Positions 33,416 to 42,089 of a stretch of 64,000 nucleotides of DNA are shown here, piece by piece. Positions within the stretch are counted from its first letter, which is position 1. Each line of letters starts with the position of its first letter. The position numbers were made by a program, and so were the translations under genes. This stretch comes from Lientehia sp934351765 (lineage in GTDB: Bacteria > Bacillota > Clostridia > Lachnospirales > Lachnospiraceae). The notes beneath the pieces are model-generated. The model saw nothing but the letters and a program-made list of their open reading frames with translations. It made no database searches and was not told the origin of the DNA. The stretch spans positions 124,001 to 188,000 of the forward strand of contig NZ_JBQKGG010000001.1 in assembly GCF_052118925.1 (NCBI RefSeq). The letters are read 5' to 3'.

Positions 33416-34065
33416 AATGACAGCAGAAGCGTTTTTAATTCTTCCACGGTTTCTGCGATATTATCGGCGCCGGCCTCTTTCAGTTCTTCTCTTCCGCCAA
33501 AGCCGTAGCAGACACCGATAGACGGAATATGATTTTCCTTTGCGCCTGAAATATCATGCTTCCGGTCTCCCACCATGATAACCCTGCCGTTTGTCTCTTC
33601 TTCTCCAAACTGCCGGAGCGCTTCTGTGATGACCTCGCCCTTTTTCACACGGGTTCCGTCCAGTTCACTTCCGATGATGCGTTCAAAATAGCCATCCAGG
33701 TGAAAATGCTCCAGGATTGGAACGGCGAAAACACTGGGCTTTGAGGTGGCAACGCCGAGATGCTTTCCGGCAGCTTTTAATTCCGTTAACAGCTCGGGGA
33801 TTCCTTCATAAACCTCATTTTCAAACATGCCGACGGTTCCGAACCGCTCCCGGTATTTGGCGACGGCTAACAGCCCCTGCTCCTTTGTAAAGCCGCAGGT
33901 TTCCATATACATATCAAGGAGCGGCGGCCCGATAAACGGCGTCAGCTCATCCAGCGGAGGAGCTGGATAACCGAGTGCCTCCATGCCGTAACGGACGCAG
34001 CGGGTAATTCCCTCCTTTGGATTTGTCAGTGTTCCATCCAGGTCAAATAATAGAAAATCGATCAT
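33412..34065 (-). CDS. HAD hydrolase, phosphoglycolate phosphatase-like
   Basis: A 217-residue HAD hydrolase with DLDGTLTNPKEGI (nucleophile), VATSKP, KKGEVI lysine and MVGDRKHDISGAKENHI. This is closest to PpaX/Gph-type phosphatases with an alpha-helical cap. ATG 34065 has GAGGAG in front; the MRSKS prefix was left out. The -TNP- after DLDGTL is typical of the group that repairs phosphoglycolate or hydrolyses pyrophosphate. Confidence 0.85.
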   Translation of the reverse strand: MIDFLLFDLDGTLTNPKEGITRCVRYGMEALGYPAPPLDELTPFIGPPLLDMYMETCGFTKEQGLLAVAKYRERFGTVGMFENEVYEGIPELLTELKAAGKHLGVATSKPSVFAVPILEHFHLDGYFERIIGSELDGTRVKKGEVITEALRQFGEEETNGRVIMVGDRKHDISGAKENHIPSIGVCYGFGGREELKEAGADNIAETVEELKTLLLSL

Positions 34066-34078
34066 ACTCTTACTCCTC

Positions 34079-34123
34079 AAAAAGACCCTCCCGCCTGAGA
34101 TTCCAATGAGACGGAAGGGTCTT
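34079..34123 (-). terminator. Terminator after the flavodiiron gene
   Basis: AAAGACCCTNCCG-type arms pair across about 18 bases and the minus strand continues with five T. It ends the operon that starts at the DUF512 gene. The phosphatase gene starts only 14 bases later and must use read-through or a promoter inside fprA. Confidence 0.8.
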
Positions 34124-34128
34124 TGATG

Positions 34129-35331
34129 TTAATCCATAGATGCTTTGATGGCCTTTGCCAGTGACTCCACCTGTACAAGCTGGGTTTCCTTCAGGGAGGA
34201 TTTCACCGTCAGTCCCTCTTCCAGAATGGTCATATTCTTCATGGAAGCAAAGACCTCCCTCATCTGCTTGCCGGCTGTAGCTGCCCAGGTACCGTTTTCG
34301 ATGACCGCAACAGTACGGTTCTGAAGATTATGAGCCTTCAGCTCAGAAAGCAGGGTCTCCATGGGAGTAAATACACCGCCATTGTAGGTCGAAGCCGCAA
34401 ACACCAGATGACTGCAGCGGAAGGCTTCCGCCAGAACATAGGAAGGATCGGTCACGGACACATCGTACATGGCAATATTTTTCACACCGAGATCCGCCAG
34501 CTTTCCGGCCAGAACCTCTGCCGCATTCTGGGTATTGCCGTAGATGGTTCCATAGGCGATCAGAACGGCCTGCTCTTCCGGCTCATACTTGCTCCAGGTG
34601 TCATATTTTCCGATAAACCAGCCCAGATTTTCTCTCCATACGGGACCGTGGAGCGGACAGATCCTCTTAATATCCAGTCCGGCAGCCTTCTTTAACACAG
34701 CCTGTACCTGAGGACCGTATTTGCCAACGATGTTGGTTAAGTACCGTCTGGCATCGGGGAGCCATTCCGCCTCGAAATTCACTTCATCGGCATAGAGATT
34801 TCCGTTCAGTGCACCGAAGGTTCCGAAGGCATCCGCAGAGAACAGCGTTCCATCGGTGGTGTCGAAGGTTACCATGGCCTCCGGCCAGTGCACCATGGGC
34901 GCCATAACAAAGACAAGCGTATGGTTTCCGGTGTTCAGGGTATCCATTTCCTTCACCAGAACAGTTCTGGAATCCACGTCAAAGGTGAAGAACTGCTTTA
35001 ACATGGTAACAGTCTTGGCATTGCATATCAGCTTCACATCGGGATAGCGGAGCACCACATCACCAATCGATGCGCAGTGATCCGGTTCCATATGGTTGAT
35101 TACCAGGTAATCCAGAGGACGTCCGCCCAGGACATGCTCCAGATTCTCGAAAAACAGTCCGCTGATGGATGCGTCTACCGTATCGAGAAGCACTGTCTTT
35201 TCATCCATAAGGACATAGGCATTAAAGGAAACGCCGCGGGGAATCGGATACACATTCTCAAACAGCGCCAGCCGGCGGTCACTTCCGCCGACCCAGTAAA
35301 GATCTTCCGTGATAGCTTTTACGTTATACAT
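34129..35331 (-). CDS. Flavodiiron protein, FprA type
   Basis: A 400-residue A-type flavoprotein. The diiron ligands are H80-M-E82-P-D84-H85, a histidine in PMVHWPEAM, the aspartate in SADAFGTFGAL and PLHGP; a flavodoxin domain follows (about 255-400; IAYGTIYGNTQNAAEVLAGKL, AASTYNGGVFTPME). These proteins reduce oxygen to water, or nitric oxide to nitrous oxide, and protect anaerobes. It is the last gene in the run from DUF512. Confidence 0.94.
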   Translation of the reverse strand: MYNVKAITEDLYWVGGSDRRLALFENVYPIPRGVSFNAYVLMDEKTVLLDTVDASISGLFFENLEHVLGGRPLDYLVINHMEPDHCASIGDVVLRYPDVKLICNAKTVTMLKQFFTFDVDSRTVLVKEMDTLNTGNHTLVFVMAPMVHWPEAMVTFDTTDGTLFSADAFGTFGALNGNLYADEVNFEAEWLPDARRYLTNIVGKYGPQVQAVLKKAAGLDIKRICPLHGPVWRENLGWFIGKYDTWSKYEPEEQAVLIAYGTIYGNTQNAAEVLAGKLADLGVKNIAMYDVSVTDPSYVLAEAFRCSHLVFAASTYNGGVFTPMETLLSELKAHNLQNRTVAVIENGTWAATAGKQMREVFASMKNMTILEEGLTVKSSLKETQLVQVESLAKAIKASMD

Positions 35332-35346
35332 GATTGTCTCCTCCTG

Positions 35347-36354
35347 TCAGTTTTTCCATGGAATACTGGGATGTTCGATTCCCTTATCCCTAAGCATCAG
35401 ATCGGCAACTGCGTCCGATGCCTTCTTCTGTTCAAATAGAATCTTATTGATTTCTTTTGTGATTGGCATGGATACTTCATATTTATCGGCAAGCTTTGCG
35501 GCAGCCTTGGCACTGTAAACGCCCTCTACAACCATGTTGACCTCCCGCATAGCCTCTTCCATGGTCTTGCCCTGTCCCATGAGGATTCCGGCGCGGCGGT
35601 TCCGGCTGTGCATGCTGGCACAGGTTACAATGAGATCCCCCACACCGCTCAGGCCATACATGGTTTCCATGTGGGCCCCCATTTTTAATGCCAGTCTTGT
35701 CATCTCTGCCATGCCTCTGGTAATCAGCGCTGCCTTGGTATTGTCGCCGTAACCGAGGCCGTCTGCCACACCGGCCGCGAGGGCAATGACATTCTTTAAG
35801 GAGCCGCCCAGCTCGATCCCCATGATATCCGGGCTGGTATAGACACGGAATACCGGGCACATGAACACGGTCTGGATAAACTCTGCGGTCTTCTGTGTTC
35901 TGGCACCGGCCACACAGGTTGTCGGAAGTCCGCGGCTTACCTCCTCCGCATGGCTGGGTCCGGAAAGAACAGCCACATCTGCCTGGGGGATTTCCTCCTC
36001 GATCTGCTCGCTCAGGGTCATTAAGGTGCTTTCCTCAATGCCCTTTGCCACGTTAACGATGATCTGATTTTCTGCCACATAGGGCTTCATCTTCCGGGCG
36101 GTCTCTCTTGTGTAGACCGACGGAACTGCCAGAACAACGAGCTCCGCACCGCGGATACAATCCAGATCTCCGGTGATTTCAATGGAATCCGGAATTATGA
36201 TGCCGGGAAGATTTTTATGAAGCCTGGTTTCCTGCAGTGCCTTCCGGTCCTCCGAAAGCGCCGACCAGACCGTTACCTGCTGCCCCTTTTTATCCAACAG
36301 GAGCGCCAGCGCCATGCCCCAGGTGCCCGCTCCGATCACTGTTACCTTTGTCAT
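35347..36354 (-). CDS. gpsA: Glycerol-3-phosphate dehydrogenase [NAD(P)+]
   Basis: A 335-residue GpsA. The Rossmann loop is GAGTWGMALALLL, followed by VLSGPSHAEEVSRGLPT, the catalytic lysine in GGSLKNVIALAAG and YGLSGVGDLIVTC. It makes sn-glycerol-3-phosphate, the backbone for phospholipids, and the next step (PlsY) is encoded just upstream. Confidence 0.96.
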   Translation of the reverse strand: MTKVTVIGAGTWGMALALLLDKKGQQVTVWSALSEDRKALQETRLHKNLPGIIIPDSIEITGDLDCIRGAELVVLAVPSVYTRETARKMKPYVAENQIIVNVAKGIEESTLMTLSEQIEEEIPQADVAVLSGPSHAEEVSRGLPTTCVAGARTQKTAEFIQTVFMCPVFRVYTSPDIMGIELGGSLKNVIALAAGVADGLGYGDNTKAALITRGMAEMTRLALKMGAHMETMYGLSGVGDLIVTCASMHSRNRRAGILMGQGKTMEEAMREVNMVVEGVYSAKAAAKLADKYEVSMPITKEINKILFEQKKASDAVADLMLRDKGIEHPSIPWKN

Positions 36355-36367
36355 GCTGTCTCCTCTT

Positions 36368-37006
36368 TTATGATTTCTTTGATCCGAACTTGTTCTCTGT
36401 TCCGTTTAACAGCCGCCTGATATTGGCCCGGTGGCGCCAGTATGCCAGCGCCGCGAAGGCGATCACGACAAAATAGGATTCCGTCAGGAATGCCCCGTGA
36501 AGAGGCAGCAGTCCGGCAGCTCCCAGTCCGATCCACATACCAAGAAAGATCGTAACAACTAAAAGCGATCCGATGGACACGATCCTGGTTAAGCCCACAC
36601 TGATAATAAAGGCCGCCAGGCAGACCAGGGTGATCCGCCAGTCCATGGTGATGATCACGCCGGAGGTGGCTGCAATACCCTTTCCGCCTTTAAACTTCAG
36701 ATAAAAGGGAAAGTTGTGACCAAGGACCACACCAAAGCCTCCATATAACATCAAAAGAGGAGCCATATCCGGATTTCGGTGTCCGTAAATACCCTTGATC
36801 AGCAGGCAGAGGATAATGGCCTTCAGAAAATCGCCGATAAACACGATGACTCCTGCTTTCTTTCCAAGCACCCGAAGGGCATTGGTGGTTCCGGAATTTC
36901 CGCTCCCGTACTGGCGGATATCCTTGTGTACGATCTTTCCGTAAAGATAACCGGTCTGGAACAGGCCGAACACATAGCCGGCTGCCAGACAAATCAAACG
37001 TTCCAT
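36368..37006 (-). CDS. plsY: Acyl-phosphate:glycerol-3-phosphate acyltransferase
   Basis: A 212-residue membrane protein with the three PlsY motifs: GSGNSGTTNALRVLG, GHNFPFYLKFKGGKGIAATSG and RHRANIRRLLNGTE. It acylates glycerol-3-phosphate from acyl phosphate at the membrane. It follows der by one base, and AAAGGAT stands at a workable distance from the ATG. It pairs functionally with gpsA. Confidence 0.96.
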   Translation of the reverse strand: MERLICLAAGYVFGLFQTGYLYGKIVHKDIRQYGSGNSGTTNALRVLGKKAGVIVFIGDFLKAIILCLLIKGIYGHRNPDMAPLLMLYGGFGVVLGHNFPFYLKFKGGKGIAATSGVIITMDWRITLVCLAAFIISVGLTRIVSIGSLLVVTIFLGMWIGLGAAGLLPLHGAFLTESYFVVIAFAALAYWRHRANIRRLLNGTENKFGSKKS

Positions 37007-37007
37007 A

Positions 37008-38333
37008 TTATTCTTTATCCTTTCTCTCCCGTGTAATGAACTTTAAGGAAGTTCCCTTGAAGCCGAACGCTTCGCGGATCTTATTTTCCAGATATCTGGT
37101 GTAGGAAAAGTGCATCAGCTCCTTGTCATTGACAAACAGCACGAAGGTCGGCGGCTTTACGGCCACCTGGGTCATGTAAAAGATCTTTAACCGGTGTCCT
37201 TTATCCGACGGCGGCTGCTGCATGGCAACTGCTTCCATCAGGATCTCGTTGAGCACGCCGGTGGCAATCCGCATGTTCTGATTCTCGATGACCGCATCGA
37301 TGTGGTCGAAGAGCTTCGGAAGCCGCTGTCCCGAAAGGGCAGAGATATAAAGAATATCGGCATAAGGCATGAACGACAGGATCTCGCGGATCTTGGAAGA
37401 AAACTTGTTGACCGTATTGGTATTCTTCTCAATGGCATCCCACTTGTTGACCGCGATGATGATGCCCTTGCCCCGCTCATGGGCGATTCCGGCGATCTTG
37501 GCATCCTGCTCGGTCACTCCCTCGGTAGCGTCGATGACAAGAACCACCACATCGGCACGCTCCACGGCGGTGACCGTACGGATAATGCTGAACCGCTCCA
37601 GCTCCTCCTTGATCTTGTTTTTCCGGCGCAGCCCTGCGGTATCGATAAACACGTATTCTCTGCCGTTTCGTTTTATGGTTGTATCAATCGCATCTCTTGT
37701 CGTTCCGGCAATGTTGGAAACAATGACGCGGTTCTCGCCGAGAAGCCGGTTGATGATGGACGATTTTCCGACATTGGGTTTTCCGACAATGGCGATCCGG
37801 GGACGGTCATCCTCCTCGTCCTCTCCGCTTCCTTCGGGGAAATGCTTGACCACCTCATCCAAAAGATCGCCGATCCCCAGTCTGGAGGCCGCAGAAACAG
37901 GAACGGGATCACCGATTCCGAGATTATAAAATTCATAGACATCCGGCATATATTTGGCGAAGCTGTCCACCTTGTTAACAGTTAAGATCACCGGCTTTCC
38001 GGAGCGTCGGAGCATATCTGCCACCTTGGAATCGGAATCCACCAGTCCCTGGCGGACATCGGTGATGAAAATGATCACATCGGCAGTCTGGATCGCAATT
38101 TCTGCCTGCTCCCGCATCTGGGAAAGAATAATATCCTTTGCGTCCGGTTCGATTCCTCCGGTATCGATCAGGGTGAATTTTTTATCCAGCCAGGTACAGT
38201 CTGCATAGATCCGGTCTCTGGTGACACCGGGGGTGTCCTTGACAATGGAGATCCGGTCTCCCGCCAGTACATTAAATAACGTTGATTTTCCTACGTTGGG
38301 GCGGCCCACAATGGCCACGATCGGTTTACTCAT
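37008..38333 (-). CDS. der: Ribosome-assembly GTPase Der (EngA)
   Basis: A 441-residue protein with two tandem GTPase domains: P-loops GRPNVGKSTLF (near residue 10) and GKPNVGKSSIINRL (near 190), with NKVD and NKWD motifs, and a C-terminal KH-like domain. Der binds the 50S subunit during maturation and is essential. Its start overlaps the end of the DUF512 gene by eight bases, and the order DUF512-der-plsY-gpsA is common in Firmicutes. Confidence 0.97.
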   Translation of the reverse strand: MSKPIVAIVGRPNVGKSTLFNVLAGDRISIVKDTPGVTRDRIYADCTWLDKKFTLIDTGGIEPDAKDIILSQMREQAEIAIQTADVIIFITDVRQGLVDSDSKVADMLRRSGKPVILTVNKVDSFAKYMPDVYEFYNLGIGDPVPVSAASRLGIGDLLDEVVKHFPEGSGEDEEDDRPRIAIVGKPNVGKSSIINRLLGENRVIVSNIAGTTRDAIDTTIKRNGREYVFIDTAGLRRKNKIKEELERFSIIRTVTAVERADVVVLVIDATEGVTEQDAKIAGIAHERGKGIIIAVNKWDAIEKNTNTVNKFSSKIREILSFMPYADILYISALSGQRLPKLFDHIDAVIENQNMRIATGVLNEILMEAVAMQQPPSDKGHRLKIFYMTQVAVKPPTFVLFVNDKELMHFSYTRYLENKIREAFGFKGTSLKFITRERKDKE

Positions 38334-39717
38334 TAAGATTCTCCTTTATTTCATAAGGGCGGAAGCGTTCTGCCACATCGGGGCTGTCCATGCCCATGAG
38401 CGCAGACACGAACGCCTGTCCGCTTGATGTTACCATATAGATTTTGGTCTGTAAAGCAGCCTGTACCTCCTCCAGGGTTATATCATCCAGGAATACGGTC
38501 TCACCGCTTCTTAGCATATTTTCCGGAAGAAGCAGGGCTTCTCCCAGCTCTTTTCCGGACAGAGCATGGATCAGATCCGTTCCGGTGATCAGTCCCGATA
38601 CGGTGATCAGAGGTCCGAAATACTGGTTTTCAATGGGAAACACCTGCACCGTAAGCCCCGGACAGGCCTTCATAACCTGAGAAGCCAGCGCTTTGATAAC
38701 GGGCGCTGCCAGCTTTCCGGTGGCAATGGAAACGATCCGGTTTTTTTCGTTTTCCGCCCATGAACGGAGCATCGTTCTGTCTGAAAGTGCTTCCTGCACC
38801 TCCAGCTCCAGAAGCCGCATCATGCCAACGCCGTTTTCCAGCTGGAGATATCCGTCATAACGTGCTTCTTCCGGAAGTTCCCGCCCGGTCATGAGATAAA
38901 ATTCGTCACTGGCATGGATAAAGTGGGTTCCGAAGGTCTCATAAAAATGGCGCTGCCAGCGCTCGATCCGGTCAATGGTATCCTCCATGTCTTCCTTTGT
39001 CAGCGGCTTCAGGGGATACAGGCCGTCCCGGAATTTCGTGAGTCCCACAGGCACCACCGAAACGCTCTGCATATAAGGCAGAAACTGCTCCAGCTCCCTG
39101 ATGGTATACTCCAGCTCCTCCCGGTCGTTGATCCCGCGGCATAACACGATCTGGCCATTCATCTCAACACCGGCATCGCGGAGGCGGAACAGCTTTTTCA
39201 ACGCATCACCGGCAAACCGGTTATGGAGCATTTTACAGCGGAGCTCCGGATTCATGGTATGAACAGAAATATTGATGGGGGCCAGGTGATAGGCGATGAT
39301 CCGGTCAATATCCCGCTCGCTCATATTCGTCAACGTGATATAATTGCCCTGCAGAAACGACAGGCGGCTGTCATCATCCTTAAAGTACAGCGTTTCCCGC
39401 ATTCCGGGCGGCATCTGATCAATGAAACAGAACATACATTTATTCCGGCAGGACCGATACTCATCCATGAGCCCGTTTTCAAAGGTCACGCCGAGATCCT
39501 CGTCCTCATCCTTGTCCACCTCCAGAAGCCACTCCTCCCCGTCTTCCTTCCGGACAAGCAGCTCCACATAGGTATCTTCCATATAATACTGATAATCAAA
39601 AATATCCTCCAGCCTGTGACCGTTGATCTCCAGAAGCGTATCTCCGGGGATAAGCTCCAGCTCCTCAGCCAGGGAGCCCTCCGGAACACAGGTAATGACA
39701 TGTCCTGTTTTTTTCAT
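38326..39717 (-). CDS. DUF512 family radical SAM protein
   Basis: A 463-residue protein with an N-terminal PDZ-like domain (VPEGSLAEELELIPGDTLLEINGHRLEDIFDY), then the radical SAM cluster C90-x3-C94-x2-C97 (RSCRNKCMFCFIDQMP) and the conserved YCFIDQMPxGMR-like stretch, HTMNPELRCKML, and a DUF512 C-terminal domain. The role is unknown. It is conserved next to der in Firmicutes. ATG 39717 has GGAGA seven bases ahead; the longer frame covers the promoter. Confidence 0.92.
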   Translation of the reverse strand: MKKTGHVITCVPEGSLAEELELIPGDTLLEINGHRLEDIFDYQYYMEDTYVELLVRKEDGEEWLLEVDKDEDEDLGVTFENGLMDEYRSCRNKCMFCFIDQMPPGMRETLYFKDDDSRLSFLQGNYITLTNMSERDIDRIIAYHLAPINISVHTMNPELRCKMLHNRFAGDALKKLFRLRDAGVEMNGQIVLCRGINDREELEYTIRELEQFLPYMQSVSVVPVGLTKFRDGLYPLKPLTKEDMEDTIDRIERWQRHFYETFGTHFIHASDEFYLMTGRELPEEARYDGYLQLENGVGMMRLLELEVQEALSDRTMLRSWAENEKNRIVSIATGKLAAPVIKALASQVMKACPGLTVQVFPIENQYFGPLITVSGLITGTDLIHALSGKELGEALLLPENMLRSGETVFLDDITLEEVQAALQTKIYMVTSSGQAFVSALMGMDSPDVAERFRPYEIKENLNE

Positions 39718-39753
39718 AAAATTTCTCCGCTTATACTTCGTTACATCGTTCCT

Positions 39754-39782
39754 ATCATACCAATATTTGCTTTTTTTGTAAA
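39754..39782 (-). promoter_or_regulatory. Promoter of the DUF512-der-plsY-gpsA-fprA operon
   Basis: Minus-strand TTTACA (39777-39782) and TATGAT (39754-39759) have a 17-base spacer and lie about 40 bases before the DUF512 start. Confidence 0.8.
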
Positions 39783-39802
39783 GCTTGTGTGTGTTTTTAT
39801 AC

Positions 39803-39831
39803 TTGCGCAAACCGTCTGAAAATGTTATAAA
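39803..39831 (+). promoter_or_regulatory. Promoter of the PRPP synthetase gene
   Basis: TTGCGC (39803-39808) and TATAAA (39826-39831) are 17 bases apart. The leader of about 70 bases to 39905 has no feature that I can assign. Confidence 0.7.
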
Positions 39832-39905
39832 TAATGGTAATGTGTGCAGGTGATCTGCGTCCGTTTCAGACCCTGTCCGAAAAAATTTTCAACTGGAGGC
39901 TCGTA

Positions 39906-41123
39906 ATGTCCAACGATTTTACCTTTAAAAATACAATTCCCGTAGCGCCGTTAAAGCTCTGTGCGCTGGAGAGCTGCCGTTCCTTTGCGGAGGAAGTGGA
40001 CAGGCACATCGTTACCTTCCGGAAAAATGATACGGAAGAGCTGCTCCGTCGTCAGGCAAGCCTAGAGTACCGCGGTTACGACTGCGAATCCTATCTGCTG
40101 TCAGCATCCTGCCCCCGGTTCGGAACCGGAGAGGGAAAAGGCGTGGTTCATGAATCTGTCCGCGGAACCGACCTCTTTATCATGGTGGACGTGGTCAATT
40201 ACAGCTTAACCTATACGGTGTGCGGTCATCAGAATCATATGTCGCCCGATGACCATTATCAGGATCTGAAGCGCATCATCGGCGCGACCATCGCCAATGC
40301 CCACCGTGTCAATGTGATCATGCCGTTCCTTTATGAAAGCCGCCAGCACAAGCGTACCAAGCGGGAATCTCTGGATTCTGCTTATGCACTGGAGGAGCTT
40401 TCGAACATGGGAGTGGAAAATATCATTACCTTTGATGCCCACGATCCCCGTGTGCAGAACGCGATCCCGCTTCATGGTTTTGATAACTTCATGCCCACCT
40501 ACCAGTTTGTAAAGGCAGTATTCGAGCGTGATAACGATATCCAGATCGACAAGGATCATCTGATGGTCATCAGCCCTGATGAGGGCGCCATGGGCCGTGC
40601 TGTATACTTTGCCAACAACCTGAATGTTAACATGGGTATGTTCTACAAACGCCGTGACTATACCAGAGTAATCAACGGAAGAAATCCCATTGTGGCTCAT
40701 GAATTTCTGGGGGATGATGTGACCGGAAAAACGATCATCATCGTGGACGATATGATTTCCTCCGGCGAAAGTATGCTGGATACCGCCAGAGAATTAAAGG
40801 ACCGTCATGCCGATAAGGTCATTATCTGCTGTACCTTCGGACTCTTTACCGATGGCTTTGAGAAATTCGATGAATTCCACCAGAAGGGCTACTTCGACTA
40901 TGTAGTGACCACAAACCTGAACTACCGTCCCGATGAGTTGAAAACAAAGCCCTGGTACATTGAGGCAGACATGACCAAGTTCACGGCCGCCATCATCAAT
41001 ACCATCAACCACGATCAGTCCATCAACAACATCATTGATCCTTCTGCAAAGATCCAGAAGCTGATCTCCCGCTACAACGCAGCAAGAAGCGAGCAGTTCA
41101 GGCAGCTGGAGTTGAATCTGTAA
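39906..41123 (+). CDS. prs: Ribose-phosphate pyrophosphokinase, long clostridial form
   Basis: A 405-residue protein of the PRPP synthetase family. The PRPP-binding loop IIIVDDMISSGESMLDTA is clear, as are HKRTKRESLDSAYALEEL, DAHDPRVQNAIPL and SPDEGAMGRAVYFA. It is about 90 residues longer than class I enzymes because of a different N-terminal region (MSNDFTFKNTIPVAPLKLCALESC), so allosteric control may differ. ATG 39906 follows GGAGGCTCG. Its product feeds the histidine operon elsewhere in this window as well as nucleotide synthesis. Confidence 0.9.
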   Translation: MSNDFTFKNTIPVAPLKLCALESCRSFAEEVDRHIVTFRKNDTEELLRRQASLEYRGYDCESYLLSASCPRFGTGEGKGVVHESVRGTDLFIMVDVVNYSLTYTVCGHQNHMSPDDHYQDLKRIIGATIANAHRVNVIMPFLYESRQHKRTKRESLDSAYALEELSNMGVENIITFDAHDPRVQNAIPLHGFDNFMPTYQFVKAVFERDNDIQIDKDHLMVISPDEGAMGRAVYFANNLNVNMGMFYKRRDYTRVINGRNPIVAHEFLGDDVTGKTIIIVDDMISSGESMLDTARELKDRHADKVIICCTFGLFTDGFEKFDEFHQKGYFDYVVTTNLNYRPDELKTKPWYIEADMTKFTAAIINTINHDQSINNIIDPSAKIQKLISRYNAARSEQFRQLELNL

Positions 41124-41166
41124 CATTGCCGGATTGCATATGATCCACTTAAAACCTGTAACTGAT

Positions 41167-41210
41167 AAATCTGCCGGAACCACGATTCTGTGATTTCCGG
41201 CAGATTTTAA
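41167..41210 (+). terminator. Terminator of prs
   Basis: AAATCTGCCGGAA (41167-41179) pairs with TTCCGGCAGATTT (41195-41207), followed by TTAA. The remaining bases to 41294 show nothing that I can assign. Confidence 0.82.
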
Positions 41211-41294
41211 GTTAATACAAACGTTATCTCTTATCAATCAAAATTTTATCGGATTTTAACCAGCCTGGCCCGTGCATGTCCGCTGCATAACCGT

Positions 41295-42089
41295 TTATTT
41301 GTCGGCAAACAGAAATTCCTCTCCCTCTCTTCCGACCCTCTGTATCCGGTCACGGTACGGCTCGGAGAGCGGATCGGCCAGAAGCTTGTCGATCACCGAA
41401 GGATCTCCCCAGAAGTGCATGGGAAATACGGCTTTTACATCGACCGTCCGCATAAAAGCATCAAAGCCCCAGTAATACCGCTCCTCCTGTCTGGGATCCA
41501 GCGGCACAAAGGCCACGTCAAAGATCCGCCCACGAAGCTTCTCCATCTCCCTGAAAAACCGGTTTTTCATATCCTCATACTCTTCGCTCATTTCTCCGAT
41601 CCAGGTCCACCAGTTCAGATCCCCGGCATGATACAGGCGGACACCCTCACAGGTCACCAGAAACGCCACACCCGCATCGGTGGAGGTCAGCGTCTCAACG
41701 GTTAAAACCGGTGATTCCGATTCAATCTGCACCAGCGGTTTCTGATCCGCTTCGTCCGGCGAAACCGGCTCCGCATTTCGAAACTTTCTGGTCTGCTCTT
41801 TTCCGATAAAAGTCACCAGAGACAGGCGCTCCTTCGGAATTCCGTGGCGCTCCAGATAGGCCGGGCTCAGATGAATATCCCGGGAAAGGATATAATGAAT
41901 CCTCGGATACTTCTCTGCCAGCGAGAAAATCTTTAGATCAAAGTGATCCTGGTGCTTATGGCTGGCAAATACATAGAGCGGCTTTTCTTTTGGAAAATCC
42001 GGGATCGTTCCTTTAAAATAATCAAAAAGAAATACTGCATGAGGAAGCTCCACAGCAAAGGAGCTATGATGAATGTACGTAATCTTCAT
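41295..42089 (-). CDS. UlaG-like metallo-beta-lactamase-fold hydrolase
   Basis: A 264-residue protein with MKITYIHHSSFAVELPH, the zinc motif SHKHQDHFD, YHAGDLNWW and PMHFWGD. These match the UlaG-like branch, which hydrolyses lactones or phosphoester bonds; the substrate is unknown. Its start overlaps the end of the M32 peptidase gene by 26 bases, so they are probably co-transcribed. Confidence 0.8.
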   Translation of the reverse strand: MKITYIHHSSFAVELPHAVFLFDYFKGTIPDFPKEKPLYVFASHKHQDHFDLKIFSLAEKYPRIHYILSRDIHLSPAYLERHGIPKERLSLVTFIGKEQTRKFRNAEPVSPDEADQKPLVQIESESPVLTVETLTSTDAGVAFLVTCEGVRLYHAGDLNWWTWIGEMSEEYEDMKNRFFREMEKLRGRIFDVAFVPLDPRQEERYYWGFDAFMRTVDVKAVFPMHFWGDPSVIDKLLADPLSEPYRDRIQRVGREGEEFLFADK

